From Occultella gossypii (lineage in GTDB: Bacteria > Actinomycetota > Actinomycetes > Actinomycetales > Beutenbergiaceae): a stretch of 64,000 nt of DNA. The stretch covers positions 1-64,000 of the forward strand of contig NZ_JAGSHT010000028.1 in NCBI RefSeq assembly GCF_019947135.1, given 5' to 3'. A program made the position numbers and the translations under genes. Below the pieces are notes generated by a model. The model made no database searches. It saw nothing but the letters and a program-made list of their open reading frames with translations, and was not told where the DNA came from. Positions 1 to 8,115 of this stretch are shown piece by piece (the stretch's first letter is position 1; each line of letters opens with the position of its first letter).

Positions 1-1
1 C

Positions 2-2176
2 GGGCAGATCGGCCTCGACCAGGCCCAGATCCTGCTCAAGGCCACCACCACCCAAGCCGCGGTCGACGGCCTCCAGTACCCCGCCACCCCCACCGCCCCC
101 GGCACGGGCGACACCGGCTCGGGCGACACGGACCCGACCACGGTCACCGACACCACCGACGGCGTCGAAGGCACCGACACCACCGAAGGCGCTGACGCCA
201 CCGACGGTCCTGACACCGCCGAGGGGACCGACCCGGCAGGCGAGGGCGCGACCGACCAAGTCGAGGCCGATCCCACGGCCGTCTCCGCCGATGCCGACTC
301 AACTGGCACCGGTGCTGCCGGCGTGGGTGGTGGGCGGGTGCAGACGGTCGAGGAGTTCCTCCTGAGTAATGCCGCCACGCGGTCTCCGGAGGACCTGCGC
401 AGGCTGGTCGATCACTTCGTCGCGATCGCCGACCCCGACGCCACCGACAAGACTCATCGGGCTGCGGCCGACCGTGAGTTCTTGAACATCGACCGGACCA
501 TGGACGGCTACCACGTGGCCGGGTTCCTGACCCTCGAACACGGCCAGTACGTCCGCACCGCTCTGGAGGCGATCATGGGCAAGCCCGCCGCCGGTGAGAC
601 CCGCACCTCCGGTCAGCGCCGCGCCCAAGCCCTCAGCGACCTCGCCCACATGATGTTGGACCAAGGCAAAGTCGGCACCTCCGCCTCCGTGCGCCCCCAC
701 CTCGGCGTCCTGATCAGCTACCCCGAATTCCTCGACGCCATCAACACCACCGACACCACCGACACCGCCAACGTAGCCGAAGCCGCCAACGCAGCCGAAG
801 CCGCCAACGCAGCCGAAGCCGCCAACGCAGCCGAAGCCGCCAACGCAGCCGAAGCCGCCAACGCAGCCGAGGCCGCCAACGCAGCCGAGGCCGAGGAAGC
901 AGCCGAGTCCGCGGAAGCAGCTGAGTCCGCGGAAGCAGCCACCGAAGCGGCCACTGACGACGCGCCGGGCGGAGCGGATGTGGCCAGTCCGACGGCGCCC
1001 CCGCGGTCGATCACCGACCCTCTGCCCGGCCTGGACACCACCACCGCGGCCGACCCCAGTCCCCACGGCGACGGCGGCACACCGACCGGCCCGACCGAGC
1101 GCAGCCCCCGCAGCGACGGCGGCACATCGACCGGCCCGACCGAGCGCGGCCCCCACAGCGACGGCGGGACACCGACCGGCCGGACAACCGCGGGCACGCC
1201 GGCCGCCGACCCGGAGCACCACGCCAGCGCCTCTGGACCAGAATCTCCCCAGCCGACCCCTGGAACGCCCGAGTCCCGGGCGGGTGAGCCCGGCGATCCC
1301 ACGGTCGGACCCACACCGCCGCGCGCACCAGCCTCAACCGACGGGGCGGGCGAGGCCAGCACGTGCGCGCCAGCACCTACCCAGCCGCGCGCACCGACCG
1401 AGGCGGACACCGCGACCGCCACCGACCCGGCGAGCAAGCCCGGCGCTTCGGCGCACGCACCCACACCGCCGCGCACGTCCCAGGGGACAGGCCTGCCCGA
1501 CTGCCAATCGCCGGCCGTCGGGCCACTGGGTCAACCCACCACCGGCACCGCCCTGCCCGATGCCCGCGGCACCACCGTGCCCGATGTCAACGGCACCGCT
1601 GTGCCCGGTGCCAACGGCACCGCTGTGCCCGGTGCCAACGCGACCGCTGCGCCCGGTGCCAACGCGACCGCTGCGCCCGGTGCCAACGGGACCGCCGGGC
1701 CCGGTCTCAACGGCACCGCCCTGCCCAGCACCGAGCGGGACTGGGCCGCCCTGCTCGCCGCCGGACCCGCGACCTTCATCGACAACACCGGACCCGTCCC
1801 CCGCGACCTGCTCGACCGCATCATCGGCTGCGCCGGCGAGATCTACCGCATCATCTTCGGACCCGACAACGAAATCCTCAACCACGGCCGCGCCCACCGC
1901 CTCTTCACCGCCGCCCAACGCCGAGCCCACGTCGCCCGCGACCGCCACTGCGTCCACCCCGACTGCACCGTCCCACCCGAACGCTGCGAATCACACCACA
2001 GCACCCACTGGGCCAACGGCGGCAACACCAACCTCCACGACGCAGCCCTGCTCTGCTACCACCACCACCGCTGGATCCACACCCACAACATCACCATGAC
2101 CAGACACCACGGGAAATGGCACCTCTACAAGCCAGACGGCACCGAGATCCTCCCCACCCGAAACCCCTGGAACTGA
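2..2176 (+). CDS. DUF222/HNH endonuclease-like protein, 5' truncated by window edge
   Basis: The reading frame is open from the first bases of the window, so the annotated start lies outside and this is a C-terminal part of about 724 codons. The N-terminal part visible here resembles the DUF222 (13E12 repeat) domain. The C-terminal roughly 60 residues hold an HNH nuclease motif with paired cysteines (RHCVHPDCTVPP, then a CESHHSTHW core, an N-L-x-x-A-L-L-C segment and a HHH cluster). Between them are long acidic and Ala/Pro/Thr-rich linkers containing three separate sets of short tandem repeats (about 764-889, 1059-1185 and 1544-1735). Such proteins occur in several copies in actinobacterial genomes; their substrate is not established. 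A GTG at 323 would give a shorter protein, but the DUF222-like residues upstream of it argue against that start. Confidence 0.85.
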   Translation, partial: GQIGLDQAQILLKATTTQAAVDGLQYPATPTAPGTGDTGSGDTDPTTVTDTTDGVEGTDTTEGADATDGPDTAEGTDPAGEGATDQVEADPTAVSADADSTGTGAAGVGGGRVQTVEEFLLSNAATRSPEDLRRLVDHFVAIADPDATDKTHRAAADREFLNIDRTMDGYHVAGFLTLEHGQYVRTALEAIMGKPAAGETRTSGQRRAQALSDLAHMMLDQGKVGTSASVRPHLGVLISYPEFLDAINTTDTTDTANVAEAANAAEAANAAEAANAAEAANAAEAANAAEAANAAEAEEAAESAEAAESAEAATEAATDDAPGGADVASPTAPPRSITDPLPGLDTTTAADPSPHGDGGTPTGPTERSPRSDGGTSTGPTERGPHSDGGTPTGRTTAGTPAADPEHHASASGPESPQPTPGTPESRAGEPGDPTVGPTPPRAPASTDGAGEASTCAPAPTQPRAPTEADTATATDPASKPGASAHAPTPPRTSQGTGLPDCQSPAVGPLGQPTTGTALPDARGTTVPDVNGTAVPGANGTAVPGANATAAPGANATAAPGANGTAGPGLNGTALPSTERDWAALLAAGPATFIDNTGPVPRDLLDRIIGCAGEIYRIIFGPDNEILNHGRAHRLFTAAQRRAHVARDRHCVHPDCTVPPERCESHHSTHWANGGNTNLHDAALLCYHHHRWIHTHNITMTRHHGKWHLYKPDGTEILPTRNPWN
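764..889 (+). repeat. 18-bp tandem repeats coding Ala/Asn/Glu hexapeptides
   Basis: About seven head-to-tail copies of an 18-bp unit (GCCGCCAACGCAGCCGAA with small variations) encode repeats of A-A-N-A-A-E inside the linker of the DUF222/HNH protein. The length divides by three, so changes in copy number would keep the frame. Confidence 0.9.
1059..1185 (+). repeat. 45-bp tandem repeats coding Gly/Thr/Pro-rich units
   Basis: Nearly three copies of a 45-bp unit encode S-P-H-G-D-G-G-T-P-T-G-P-T-E-R-like repeats in the linker of the DUF222/HNH protein. Confidence 0.75.
1544..1735 (+). repeat. 24-bp tandem repeats coding GTAVPGAN-like octapeptides
   Basis: Eight head-to-tail 24-bp units encode octapeptides such as GTAVPGAN and ATAAPGAN, directly before the conserved C-terminal HNH part. 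Frame-preserving length, third separate repeat family in the same gene. Confidence 0.9.
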
Positions 2177-2198
2177 GCACGGTTCAGGCGGGGCGGCG

Positions 2199-3020
2199 CT
2201 AGCCGATCATGTGTGGCTCCGCGAGCGTCGGGCCTACCGAGGCACGTCGGCGGTAGTCGGACACGGTGCCGGACCATGCGAGGGTGCAGCCTGAGCCACC
2301 GCACTCGCACGCGAAGTCGAAGACTGGGTCGGGTGTGACATCTTCCGCCGCAACCCAGAGCGTGATCTGCTCCGCGGCAGCGTCATTCTCGAATCGGCGC
2401 TGACGCATCAGACCCTCGCCGTGGGGCAACCGGGCAGTGCTCGCCAATGCCGGAGCGAGCGCGGCTGCCACGGCGTTCCGGATCTCCGGCCAATCGGGTT
2501 CGGCCGCGACCTCGACCACCGGGCGGTTCATGTCCCTCGCTTGCGCCCGTATCCGCTCGGCGAGCACTTCATCTCGTTGCAGCAGACTCTCGAGAAGCCG
2601 ACGAGCGCCGAGGTCATCGACCCGGTCCAGTCGCGCCAGCCGTGCCGACCGGGTCTGCTCCGAGTCGGGTATGAGCCAGACTGCGTGCCCAACGGCAAGG
2701 GCGTCCGCCATCTCCGGGAGCAATTGCGGACCCTCCATGAGGGCCGGCACCCCGCCGAGGCGCCGGCCCGCCACGTCACGCAGCGCCAGTCGCAGCCGTT
2801 CGCGCGCCGTGGTCACGAATGCCGCCGCCGCGCTCGCCGGCCCCTTGGCCAGTTCCTCTGCCAGCGGCCGAGTCGGCCGCAGCGCAGCATGAACGTAGGT
2901 CCATCGATCGATCGGATGCAGCGGGAGGTCGTTCGCGTGCGCGATCGACCGAGCGATGGTCGATTTTCCCGAGCCGGGGGCTCCTCCGATCCAGATCATC
3001 GGCGAATCGGTCGCGTTCAT
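2199..3020 (-). CDS. P-loop kinase-like ATPase with Cys-rich C-terminal tail
   Basis: A 273-residue protein opening with a Walker A motif at residues 12-21 (GGAPGSGKST) after a short beta strand, the layout of small-molecule or shikimate-type kinases; the phosphate acceptor cannot be read from sequence. The last 40 residues carry a CECGGSGC motif (about 238-245) resembling a Cys-containing tail seen at the end of other actinobacterial proteins; this may be a metal site, which is inference. ATG start preceded by GGAAGGAAG as ribosome binding site. That site and start are duplicated 22 bp upstream (see repeat at 3016-3059). It stands alone on the minus strand, converging with the DUF222 gene. 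Confidence 0.7.
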   Translation of the reverse strand: MNATDSPMIWIGGAPGSGKSTIARSIAHANDLPLHPIDRWTYVHAALRPTRPLAEELAKGPASAAAAFVTTARERLRLALRDVAGRRLGGVPALMEGPQLLPEMADALAVGHAVWLIPDSEQTRSARLARLDRVDDLGARRLLESLLQRDEVLAERIRAQARDMNRPVVEVAAEPDWPEIRNAVAAALAPALASTARLPHGEGLMRQRRFENDAAAEQITLWVAAEDVTPDPVFDFACECGGSGCTLAWSGTVSDYRRRASVGPTLAEPHMIG

Positions 3021-3059
3021 GCGCTTCCTTCCGATGGTTCATGCGCTCCCTTCCGATGG
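3016..3059 (-). repeat. 22-bp tandem duplication of a ribosome binding site and start codon
   Basis: Two adjacent 22-bp copies differ at one base. Each copy read on the minus strand contains GGAAGG and an ATG. The inner ATG (3020) starts the kinase-like gene; the outer ATG (3042) is 22 nt away and therefore out of frame. Confidence 0.85.
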
Positions 3060-3086
3060 GTGGCCCTTCCTGGACGACCTCAGGTC

Positions 3087-3485
3087 TCAGTCACGGACCT
3101 GGGGTGCTGGCAGTCCGGGCGCCATCAGGGTGCCTCGGACGAGGTCGAGCACGGCGTCGTCGCTGAGTCCTTCGATGCGGGCGGCGCGGACCAGCGCGGC
3201 GGCCGAGCGTTGCAGCTCCTGACCGGCGCCCTCGCTACCTGCTCCGTCGGCCACCACGGTGCCCAGGCGTCGGCGGGTCTGCACCAGCCCGGACTGCTCG
3301 AGCTCGCGGTAGGCGCGCGCCACGGTGCCCGCGGCCACACCGAGGTCGGCTGCGAGGTCACGCACCGTCGGCAGGCGGTCGCCCGGGTGGAGGTTGCCCG
3401 CTCCGACATGGCCGGCGATCTGGCTGCGGATCTGCTCGTACGGAGGTACCCCAAGGGCGAGATCCACGCGAACCTGCAGTGTCAT
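3087..3485 (-). CDS. GntR-family transcriptional regulator, short YtrA-like type
   Basis: 132 residues. Residues 8-80 form a GntR winged helix-turn-helix (PPYEQIRSQI, then GDRLPTVRDLAADLGV and GTVARAYRELEQSGLV), followed by only about 50 residues, as in the YtrA subfamily whose short tail mediates dimer formation. The start ATG overlaps the stop of the upstream membrane protein gene by 4 bases (ATGA), so the two are translationally coupled. YtrA-type regulators usually repress their own operon, often one encoding membrane or export proteins; the inverted repeat upstream of the operon at 4637-4656 is the likely target. A second pair built the same way lies at 34955-36207. Confidence 0.88.
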   Translation of the reverse strand: MTLQVRVDLALGVPPYEQIRSQIAGHVGAGNLHPGDRLPTVRDLAADLGVAAGTVARAYRELEQSGLVQTRRRLGTVVADGAGSEGAGQELQRSAAALVRAARIEGLSDDAVLDLVRGTLMAPGLPAPQVRD

Positions 3486-4612
3486 GGCCGAACGTCCCGC
3501 GCTCGCGCCGTGGGCGGCGTTCCCGCTCTGTCGGCGGGCTCGATGTCGGAGCCCGGCCCGGGGCCGAGCCCGATGCCGGATCCAGTCCCACCGCCGAACC
3601 CACCGCCGGATCCCGGCCCGGCGCCGAACCCACCGTCGGATCCAGCCCCGCCGCCGGGTCCCATCCCTGACACCCCTGACCCCGGCCCGGGACCGGGTGC
3701 CGCCACGCCCTCGAGATCGGAGCGACGGGTCGACGTCGGAAATGCGGCCGTGACCACCGCCCCGACGAAGACAAGGCCCCCCGCGATCATGGTCGGCAGC
3801 CCCCAGGCCGACTCGGTCACGCTCCCGATCGGGGGACCCGCGACCACCAGTACACCGGCGAGCGTCGCTCCGACTGCAAGTTGTGCTCCGCGGAGGAGTC
3901 GCGCAGCGCTGGTGCGCCGAAGATCGAGGTCGGCGGCGGGAGCAACCCCCGCCACCGCCGGACGCCTCGCGACCTGCCGAAGCACCAGATGCGTCACCCC
4001 CGCGAGAAGCAGCGCGACGGCGAGGATCGGCACGCCGTAGGGCCACCCAGGGAACGGACTGGCGGACGATGAGACGAGGCCGTCGGCGCGAGGCGGGTCG
4101 TACACGACGGTGAGGGCAGTGCCATCCGCGATGATGCCGAACACCACGATGCTCAATGCCAGGAGCGCGCTCCACGTCAGCAGCATCACCCAGGGCAGTC
4201 GCGGTGAAACGTCGGCCACCGTTCGCCGAACGAGGGCGGCCGTGCGCACCGAACCTTCGGGCCGCGGCCAGGTGACCTCTCCCACCCAGAGGGTCAGGAC
4301 GTAGGCGAGCCCGGCGACCAGGAACGTGAGACCGAACGCGAGCCCCGGCGGCGCAGCCGGGATCTCGAACAGTGCCGCGCCCGCGGCATCCACTGCGAAG
4401 GTACCGACGAGCGCCACGACGGCGAGCGTGACCGCGATCGTCGTCGCCCACATCGCGTGGCGACGCGCCGCGACCAGCGTCGCGACGGGGGTGTCTTCGG
4501 GTCGGGCGGAGCGACCCATGGCGCCGAGCAGCGCCCCGCCGATCACGACAGCGACGCCGACCACGAGCAGGGTGAAGACCACCAGGACCGAGATCGTCAC
4601 AAGACCAGACAT
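3482..4612 (-). CDS. Multi-spanning membrane protein with Gly/Pro/Ser-rich tail
   Basis: 376 residues from the ATG at 4612; a TTG seven codons upstream is a weaker alternative. About seven to eight hydrophobic segments cover residues 4 to 300. The last 75 residues are a Gly/Pro/Ser low-complexity tail made of imperfect G-P-G-S-G-G-G-F-G repeats, probably cytoplasmic or extracytoplasmic filler. I do not recognise the family; the first half has the spacing of SdpI/DUF1648-like proteins but no decisive motif. First gene of a two-gene operon with the GntR regulator. Confidence 0.7.
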   Translation of the reverse strand: MSGLVTISVLVVFTLLVVGVAVVIGGALLGAMGRSARPEDTPVATLVAARRHAMWATTIAVTLAVVALVGTFAVDAAGAALFEIPAAPPGLAFGLTFLVAGLAYVLTLWVGEVTWPRPEGSVRTAALVRRTVADVSPRLPWVMLLTWSALLALSIVVFGIIADGTALTVVYDPPRADGLVSSSASPFPGWPYGVPILAVALLLAGVTHLVLRQVARRPAVAGVAPAADLDLRRTSAARLLRGAQLAVGATLAGVLVVAGPPIGSVTESAWGLPTMIAGGLVFVGAVVTAAFPTSTRRSDLEGVAAPGPGPGSGVSGMGPGGGAGSDGGFGAGPGSGGGFGGGTGSGIGLGPGPGSDIEPADRAGTPPTARARDVRP

Positions 4613-4629
4613 GCCGCACCACCACGCTC

Positions 4630-4660
4630 TCAATTATGTATCAATGAGTCGATACATTGA
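4630..4660 (-). promoter_or_regulatory. Operator and promoter of the membrane protein/GntR operon
   Basis: A perfect inverted repeat TGTATC-N8-GATACA spans 4637-4656, extended by CAATG/CATTG. Read leftwards it overlaps a candidate promoter: GTGTCA as -35 and TACATA (or CATAAT) as -10, 17 bp apart, ending about 20 bp before the ATG at 4612. This placement suits autorepression by the GntR protein encoded in the operon. Inverted repeat seen directly; binding is inferred. Confidence 0.6.
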
Positions 4661-4857
4661 CACGAAGAGCTGCACGTCGTCAAGCACCGGCGCCCCACCA
4701 TCCGGGACAGGGATCCACAGCCTGTTCGTAGCGGCGCATCGTGACCGAATCGTTGTCATCTGAATGGGTTCAAGGTCCCCGAGGGAGTGTGACGTGGGCC
4801 ACGATAGGGACCACTCGGACCCACAAAGTCGGAGCCTGCGCAATGGGGCGCAGCAGG

Positions 4858-4890
4858 TCGAGGTCGGCGGCGTCAGGCCGCCGACCTCGA
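4858..4890. repeat. Perfect 14-bp inverted repeat with 5-nt loop
   Basis: Arms TCGAGGTCGGCGGC and GCCGCCGACCTCGA flank GTCAG. It sits between two diverging genes, so there is no transcript on either side for it to terminate, and its right arm covers the expected -35 position of the promoter at 4901. An operator or a mRNA/DNA structure is more likely than a terminator. Confidence 0.85.
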
Positions 4891-4900
4891 TCCTTTCCCC

Positions 4901-4912
4901 TAGCCTGTGCCT
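4901..4912 (+). promoter_or_regulatory. -10 box of a leaderless promoter
   Basis: TAGCCT ends 6 nt before the ATG at 4913 and no ribosome binding site precedes that ATG, the usual pattern of leaderless mRNAs in actinobacteria. Confidence 0.5.
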
Positions 4913-5965
4913 ATGCCCGACACACACCTGGCCGCGGCCATCGAGAACGGCATCAACCGCAGACTGGTGCCGATTCTGCGGGCCCGAGGGTGGCACCCGC
5001 GGACGCTTCCCTACATCGGCTACGGGAACCAGGACTTCGTTCGAGTCCTTGGCCGGGTGATCCTGACGCGTGGCCGCGAGGCCTTGACCGCGGCCGATCA
5101 GCCGGTCGAGGAGGATCTGATCTCACGCCGCGGCTGGCGCTCGTTCGTGACGGCGTCCGTCGGCTATATGCCCGTGACTGTCCGGGTCGGCGACCGTGAC
5201 TACCCGGCCACCGCCGATCGTGGCGGGTATCTCGATCTGGTCGTCTCGAATCACGGGCTCTCGCCGGGCTGGCACGACGTGACCATCAGTGCCAAGGCGG
5301 CCGAACCGGTGACCGAGCGGGTCCAGATCATCGATGCCGACACCCGCTTCGGCATCATCAGTGACATCGACGACACCGCGTTGGTGACGCTCGTTCCGCG
5401 ACCTTTCATCGCCGTCTGGAACACGTTCATCCGCCATGGCAGTGCCCGCAAGGTGGTGCCGGGGATGGCGCAGATGTACCGCGACCTGCTCGCCGAGCAC
5501 CCCGGCGCCCCGATCTTCTACCTCTCGACCGGCGCCTGGAACATCATGCCGACGCTCGTTCAGTTCCTGCGCGGGCACCGATTCCCGGCCGGGACGATGC
5601 TGATGACGGACTGGGGCCCGACCAACTCGGGGTGGTTCCGCTCCGGCCAGGAGCACAAGCGCCACGCGCTCCGGCGCCTCACTGCCGAGTTCCCGCACAT
5701 CCGCTGGGTCCTGGTGGGCGACGACGGCCAGCACGATCCGTATCTCTATCGCGAGTTCGCGCAGGAGTTCCCGTCGCGGGTCGCGGTCATCGCGATCCGA
5801 GAGCTGACGCCGGGCGAGCAGGTCCTCGCGCACGGTTCACCGATCGCGGTCCAGGAGGTGGGTACGGCACGTCGGGCCGGCGCTGCTGCCGAGGTCGCCG
5901 GTGGGGACGGCGCGTCGCTCGCGCCGAAACTCAGGACCGCATTGCACCAAGGTGACCAGGTGTAG
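4913..5965 (+). CDS. App1/DUF2183-type phosphatidate phosphatase-like protein
   Basis: 350 residues. The central motif ISDIDDTAL (DxDxT, about residues 148-156) and the later STGAWN, HKRHALRRL and GDDGQHDPYLYREFA segments match the App1 (DUF2183) catalytic domain, a HAD-like fold named after the yeast actin-patch phosphatidate phosphatase. The first 140 residues form the usual beta-rich N-terminal region of the bacterial members. Bacterial substrates have not been settled. The ATG at 4913 is preferred to the GTG two codons upstream because of the leaderless promoter spacing. Single-gene unit. The last 40 residues are Ala/Gly-rich and poorly conserved in appearance. Confidence 0.85.
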   Translation: MPDTHLAAAIENGINRRLVPILRARGWHPRTLPYIGYGNQDFVRVLGRVILTRGREALTAADQPVEEDLISRRGWRSFVTASVGYMPVTVRVGDRDYPATADRGGYLDLVVSNHGLSPGWHDVTISAKAAEPVTERVQIIDADTRFGIISDIDDTALVTLVPRPFIAVWNTFIRHGSARKVVPGMAQMYRDLLAEHPGAPIFYLSTGAWNIMPTLVQFLRGHRFPAGTMLMTDWGPTNSGWFRSGQEHKRHALRRLTAEFPHIRWVLVGDDGQHDPYLYREFAQEFPSRVAVIAIRELTPGEQVLAHGSPIAVQEVGTARRAGAAAEVAGGDGASLAPKLRTALHQGDQV

Positions 5966-6162
5966 TTCCCCCTGACCCTGTCTCGGCGACCAAGGCTCTC
6001 GTCCCCATGCGGCCTGCCGTGGTGGCGCTCGACTCAGCCGCGGAGCCGTCAAGGCCAGGCAGCCCTCGGGGCGCGAGCACAGCGGTGCAACCAGACCGTC
6101 GACCAAACCCGACACGGCCAGACCGAGCCGAGCACCGCCGTCGGGCATTCCCGACCGCGCTA

Positions 6163-6378
6163 CTACTCTCCGAACAGCACCTGGAATCGCTCCACGCGCC
6201 GTTCGACGTACACATCCGGCCCGGGGCAGAACAACGACTCGTGCTCGTCGTCGACCCAACGCACGCGCCACGGCGGGCTACCGTCCGTTGTGGCGACCTC
6301 GATCACCTCGCCCTCGCGTGCAGCCACGTCGGTGTGCGACGACGCGACGACCACCCTGTCACCCACTGCCGCCTTCAT
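6163..6378 (-). CDS. DUF1918 small protein
   Basis: 71 residues, MKAAVGDRVVV followed by GEVIEV, a PPWRVRWVDDEHESLFCPGPD block: the full DUF1918 signature, a small SH3-like domain common in actinobacteria, of unknown function. The ATG at 6378 is preceded by GGGAGGT at a good distance, so a longer frame starting at 6420 is rejected. Confidence 0.88.
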   Translation of the reverse strand: MKAAVGDRVVVASSHTDVAAREGEVIEVATTDGSPPWRVRWVDDEHESLFCPGPDVYVERRVERFQVLFGE

Positions 6379-6569
6379 GACGACCTCCCACACCACTGCG
6401 GTGGCGGCTCTCACCACCACTCCCAGTCTCCCTCACACCGTCCGGAAAGGCACGGGCCCGGCGCCGGCAACCTGCGATAAGCACAACGTCAGAAGCACCA
6501 GTACCCTCAGGACGGTCATGACTCGGTCGCCGACGGGCCCGAGGAGCCACTGCCCCATCGGAGGTCGCT

Positions 6570-6854
6570 TTGATCAGCGCCGAGCAGGTTCTCAATTCAC
6601 AGTTCAAGCCGACGCGGTTCTCCGCCGGCTACGAGCAGGACGAGGTGGACGACTTCCTCGACCGCGTCGTCGCCACGCTCCGGCAGGCCGAGACGGGTCA
6701 GCAGACCGGGAACCCGCTGCGGTCGGACGAGGTCACCTCGGTGCGGTTCGCCACCACGAAGTTGCGGGAGGGCTACGACCAGTCTCAGGTGGACGCGCTA
6801 CTGGACGAGGTCGTCGCCACGATCGAGCACCATCGAGGGCGCGGGGCCCTCTGA
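6570..6854 (+). CDS. Small protein with two DivIVA N-terminal modules
   Basis: 94 residues starting at TTG, with GGAGGT 5 nt upstream. Residues 12-33 (FKPTRFSAGYEQDEVDDFLD) and 58-80 (VRFATTKLREGYDQSQVDAL) are two copies of the membrane-binding DivIVA/GpsB N-terminal motif. The long coiled coil of true DivIVA/Wag31 is missing. Small DivIVA-domain proteins of this kind are frequent in actinobacteria; a role at the curved membrane of the pole or septum is inferred from the domain only. Confidence 0.8.
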   Translation: MISAEQVLNSQFKPTRFSAGYEQDEVDDFLDRVVATLRQAETGQQTGNPLRSDEVTSVRFATTKLREGYDQSQVDALLDEVVATIEHHRGRGAL

Positions 6855-6914
6855 CCCGACCCGGTCCTCACGGATGACGCTGGATCCGGCCGCTCGGCAT
6901 GGACCCCCCGTGGC

Positions 6915-8006
6915 TCAGCCGACCGTCGTCCCGAAGAGCAGACCGAGGACGTAGGTCGCCGCCGCGGCACCCCAACCGATCGCCAACTGTCGCAGTGCGC
7001 GGCTCAGCGGCGCTGCCCCGGACAGGATCCCCACCGTCGCGCCGGTCAACATGAGCGCGATCCCGACGAGGCCCGCCGCGACCACCACTGCCGCAAGCCC
7101 GGTGAGTCCGAACAGGTAGGGCAGCACCGGGATGATGGCGCCGGAGGCGAAGAAGCAGAAGCTGGAGAGCGCAGCACCCCAGGCCGAGCCGATCTCCTCG
7201 TGGTCGCGCGCGTCCGACCGGTCCGAGGACCGGTCGCCGGAGTAGGTGGCGATCCGCTCCTCGGCCTTCGCCCGCGCTTCGCTCTCCGGCATTCCGCGCG
7301 CCCGATACACGAGCGCCAGCTCGTTGGCGTTCACGTCCAGGTCCGGGAGCGCCGTGTGCGCCGTGGGACTCGGATTGGACGCCTCCAGCAGCTCCCGCTG
7401 GGACCGCACCGACACGAACTCGCCGGCCCCCATCGAGAGTGCCCCGGCGAGCAGACCCGCGATGCCGGTGAGCATGATCGTGGCATTGTCCACGCCGGAG
7501 GCACCGATGCCGAGCACCAGGGCCAGGTTCGACACGAGGCCGTCGTTCATCCCGAACACCGCCGCCCGGAACGTCCCGGACATCCGCGCCCGGCCGCGCT
7601 CCGCGAGCGACCGCACCACCTCCTCGTGGATCCGCTCGTCCGCCGCCATCGCCGCCGTTGCATGTTCGTCGTCCGCATACGCCGACCGCGCCTCCGCGCG
7701 CTGGGCGAGGGCGAGCACGAACACGGAACCGAACCGGCCGGCGAGCCGGATCAGCAGGCGGGAGCGCACGGACGGTCGCAGCGGCCGGCCGACGTCGTCA
7801 CCGAGAAGACCGACCCAGTGCGCGGCGTGCCGACCCTCCGCCTCGGCCAGCGCGAACAGGATTTCGCGCTCCTCGCCCTGTCGCTTGGCCGCAAGTCGGG
7901 TGTAGAGCGCCGCCTCGGCGCGTTCCTCAGCGAGGTAACGGCGCCAGCGGCGCACGTCCGCGGGCGACGGCGGGGGTGCTCCGGTCCCGGATGGTGCGGT
8001 TGGCAT
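6915..8006 (-). CDS. Ferritin-like domain fused to VIT1/CCC1 metal transporter
   Basis: 363 residues. Residues 14-140 form a ferritin-like, glutamate-rich helical domain (YLAEERAEAALYTRL, EAEGRHAAHW, ADERIHEEVV), and residues 145-363 are the VIT1/CCC1 membrane domain (RAAVFGMNDGLVSNLALVLG, GEFVSVRSQRELL, five transmembrane segments). Such fusions move Fe(II) or Mn(II) across the membrane, in bacteria probably outwards. Divergent from the ectoine operon across a 281-bp region that holds palindromes at 8101-8115 and 8164-8173. Confidence 0.9.
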   Translation of the reverse strand: MPTAPSGTGAPPPSPADVRRWRRYLAEERAEAALYTRLAAKRQGEEREILFALAEAEGRHAAHWVGLLGDDVGRPLRPSVRSRLLIRLAGRFGSVFVLALAQRAEARSAYADDEHATAAMAADERIHEEVVRSLAERGRARMSGTFRAAVFGMNDGLVSNLALVLGIGASGVDNATIMLTGIAGLLAGALSMGAGEFVSVRSQRELLEASNPSPTAHTALPDLDVNANELALVYRARGMPESEARAKAEERIATYSGDRSSDRSDARDHEEIGSAWGAALSSFCFFASGAIIPVLPYLFGLTGLAAVVVAAGLVGIALMLTGATVGILSGAAPLSRALRQLAIGWGAAAATYVLGLLFGTTVG

Positions 8007-8100
8007 GAGCGAGAGTCTTCCAGTTGCCGCTGGGCGTCGCCCAGCCTGCGCACCCAGTGGTGAACGCCGCGGCTTGGCGACCGATCGCCGTCGGAAGTTA

Positions 8101-8115
8101 CTGAGGGACCCTCAG
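8101..8115. promoter_or_regulatory. Palindrome CTGAGGGACCCTCAG in the VIT1/ectA divergent region
   Basis: Perfect 7-bp arms with a single central base; a second palindrome (CCCGATCGGG) lies at 8164-8173. Either could be an operator for the metal transporter or for ectABC. Only the symmetry is seen. Confidence 0.35.

Larger units (their letters stand above)
4661..4912. other. Divergent intergenic region
   Basis: Together with 4613-4660 this is a 300-bp stretch between two divergent genes. It contains no convincing coding region; a 120-codon minus-strand frame through it has no family features and would run into the next gene. It holds the large hairpin at 4858-4890 and the promoter of the App1-like gene. 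Confidence 0.5.

Noticed and set aside
1544-1735. CRISPR-like array
   Set aside because: Units are contiguous 24-bp in-frame coding repeats without unique spacers; they belong to the DUF222/HNH gene.
4634-4996. 120-codon minus-strand frame in the intergenic region before the App1-like gene
   Set aside because: Overlaps the start of the App1-like gene, has no ribosome binding site or domain, and crosses the large hairpin.
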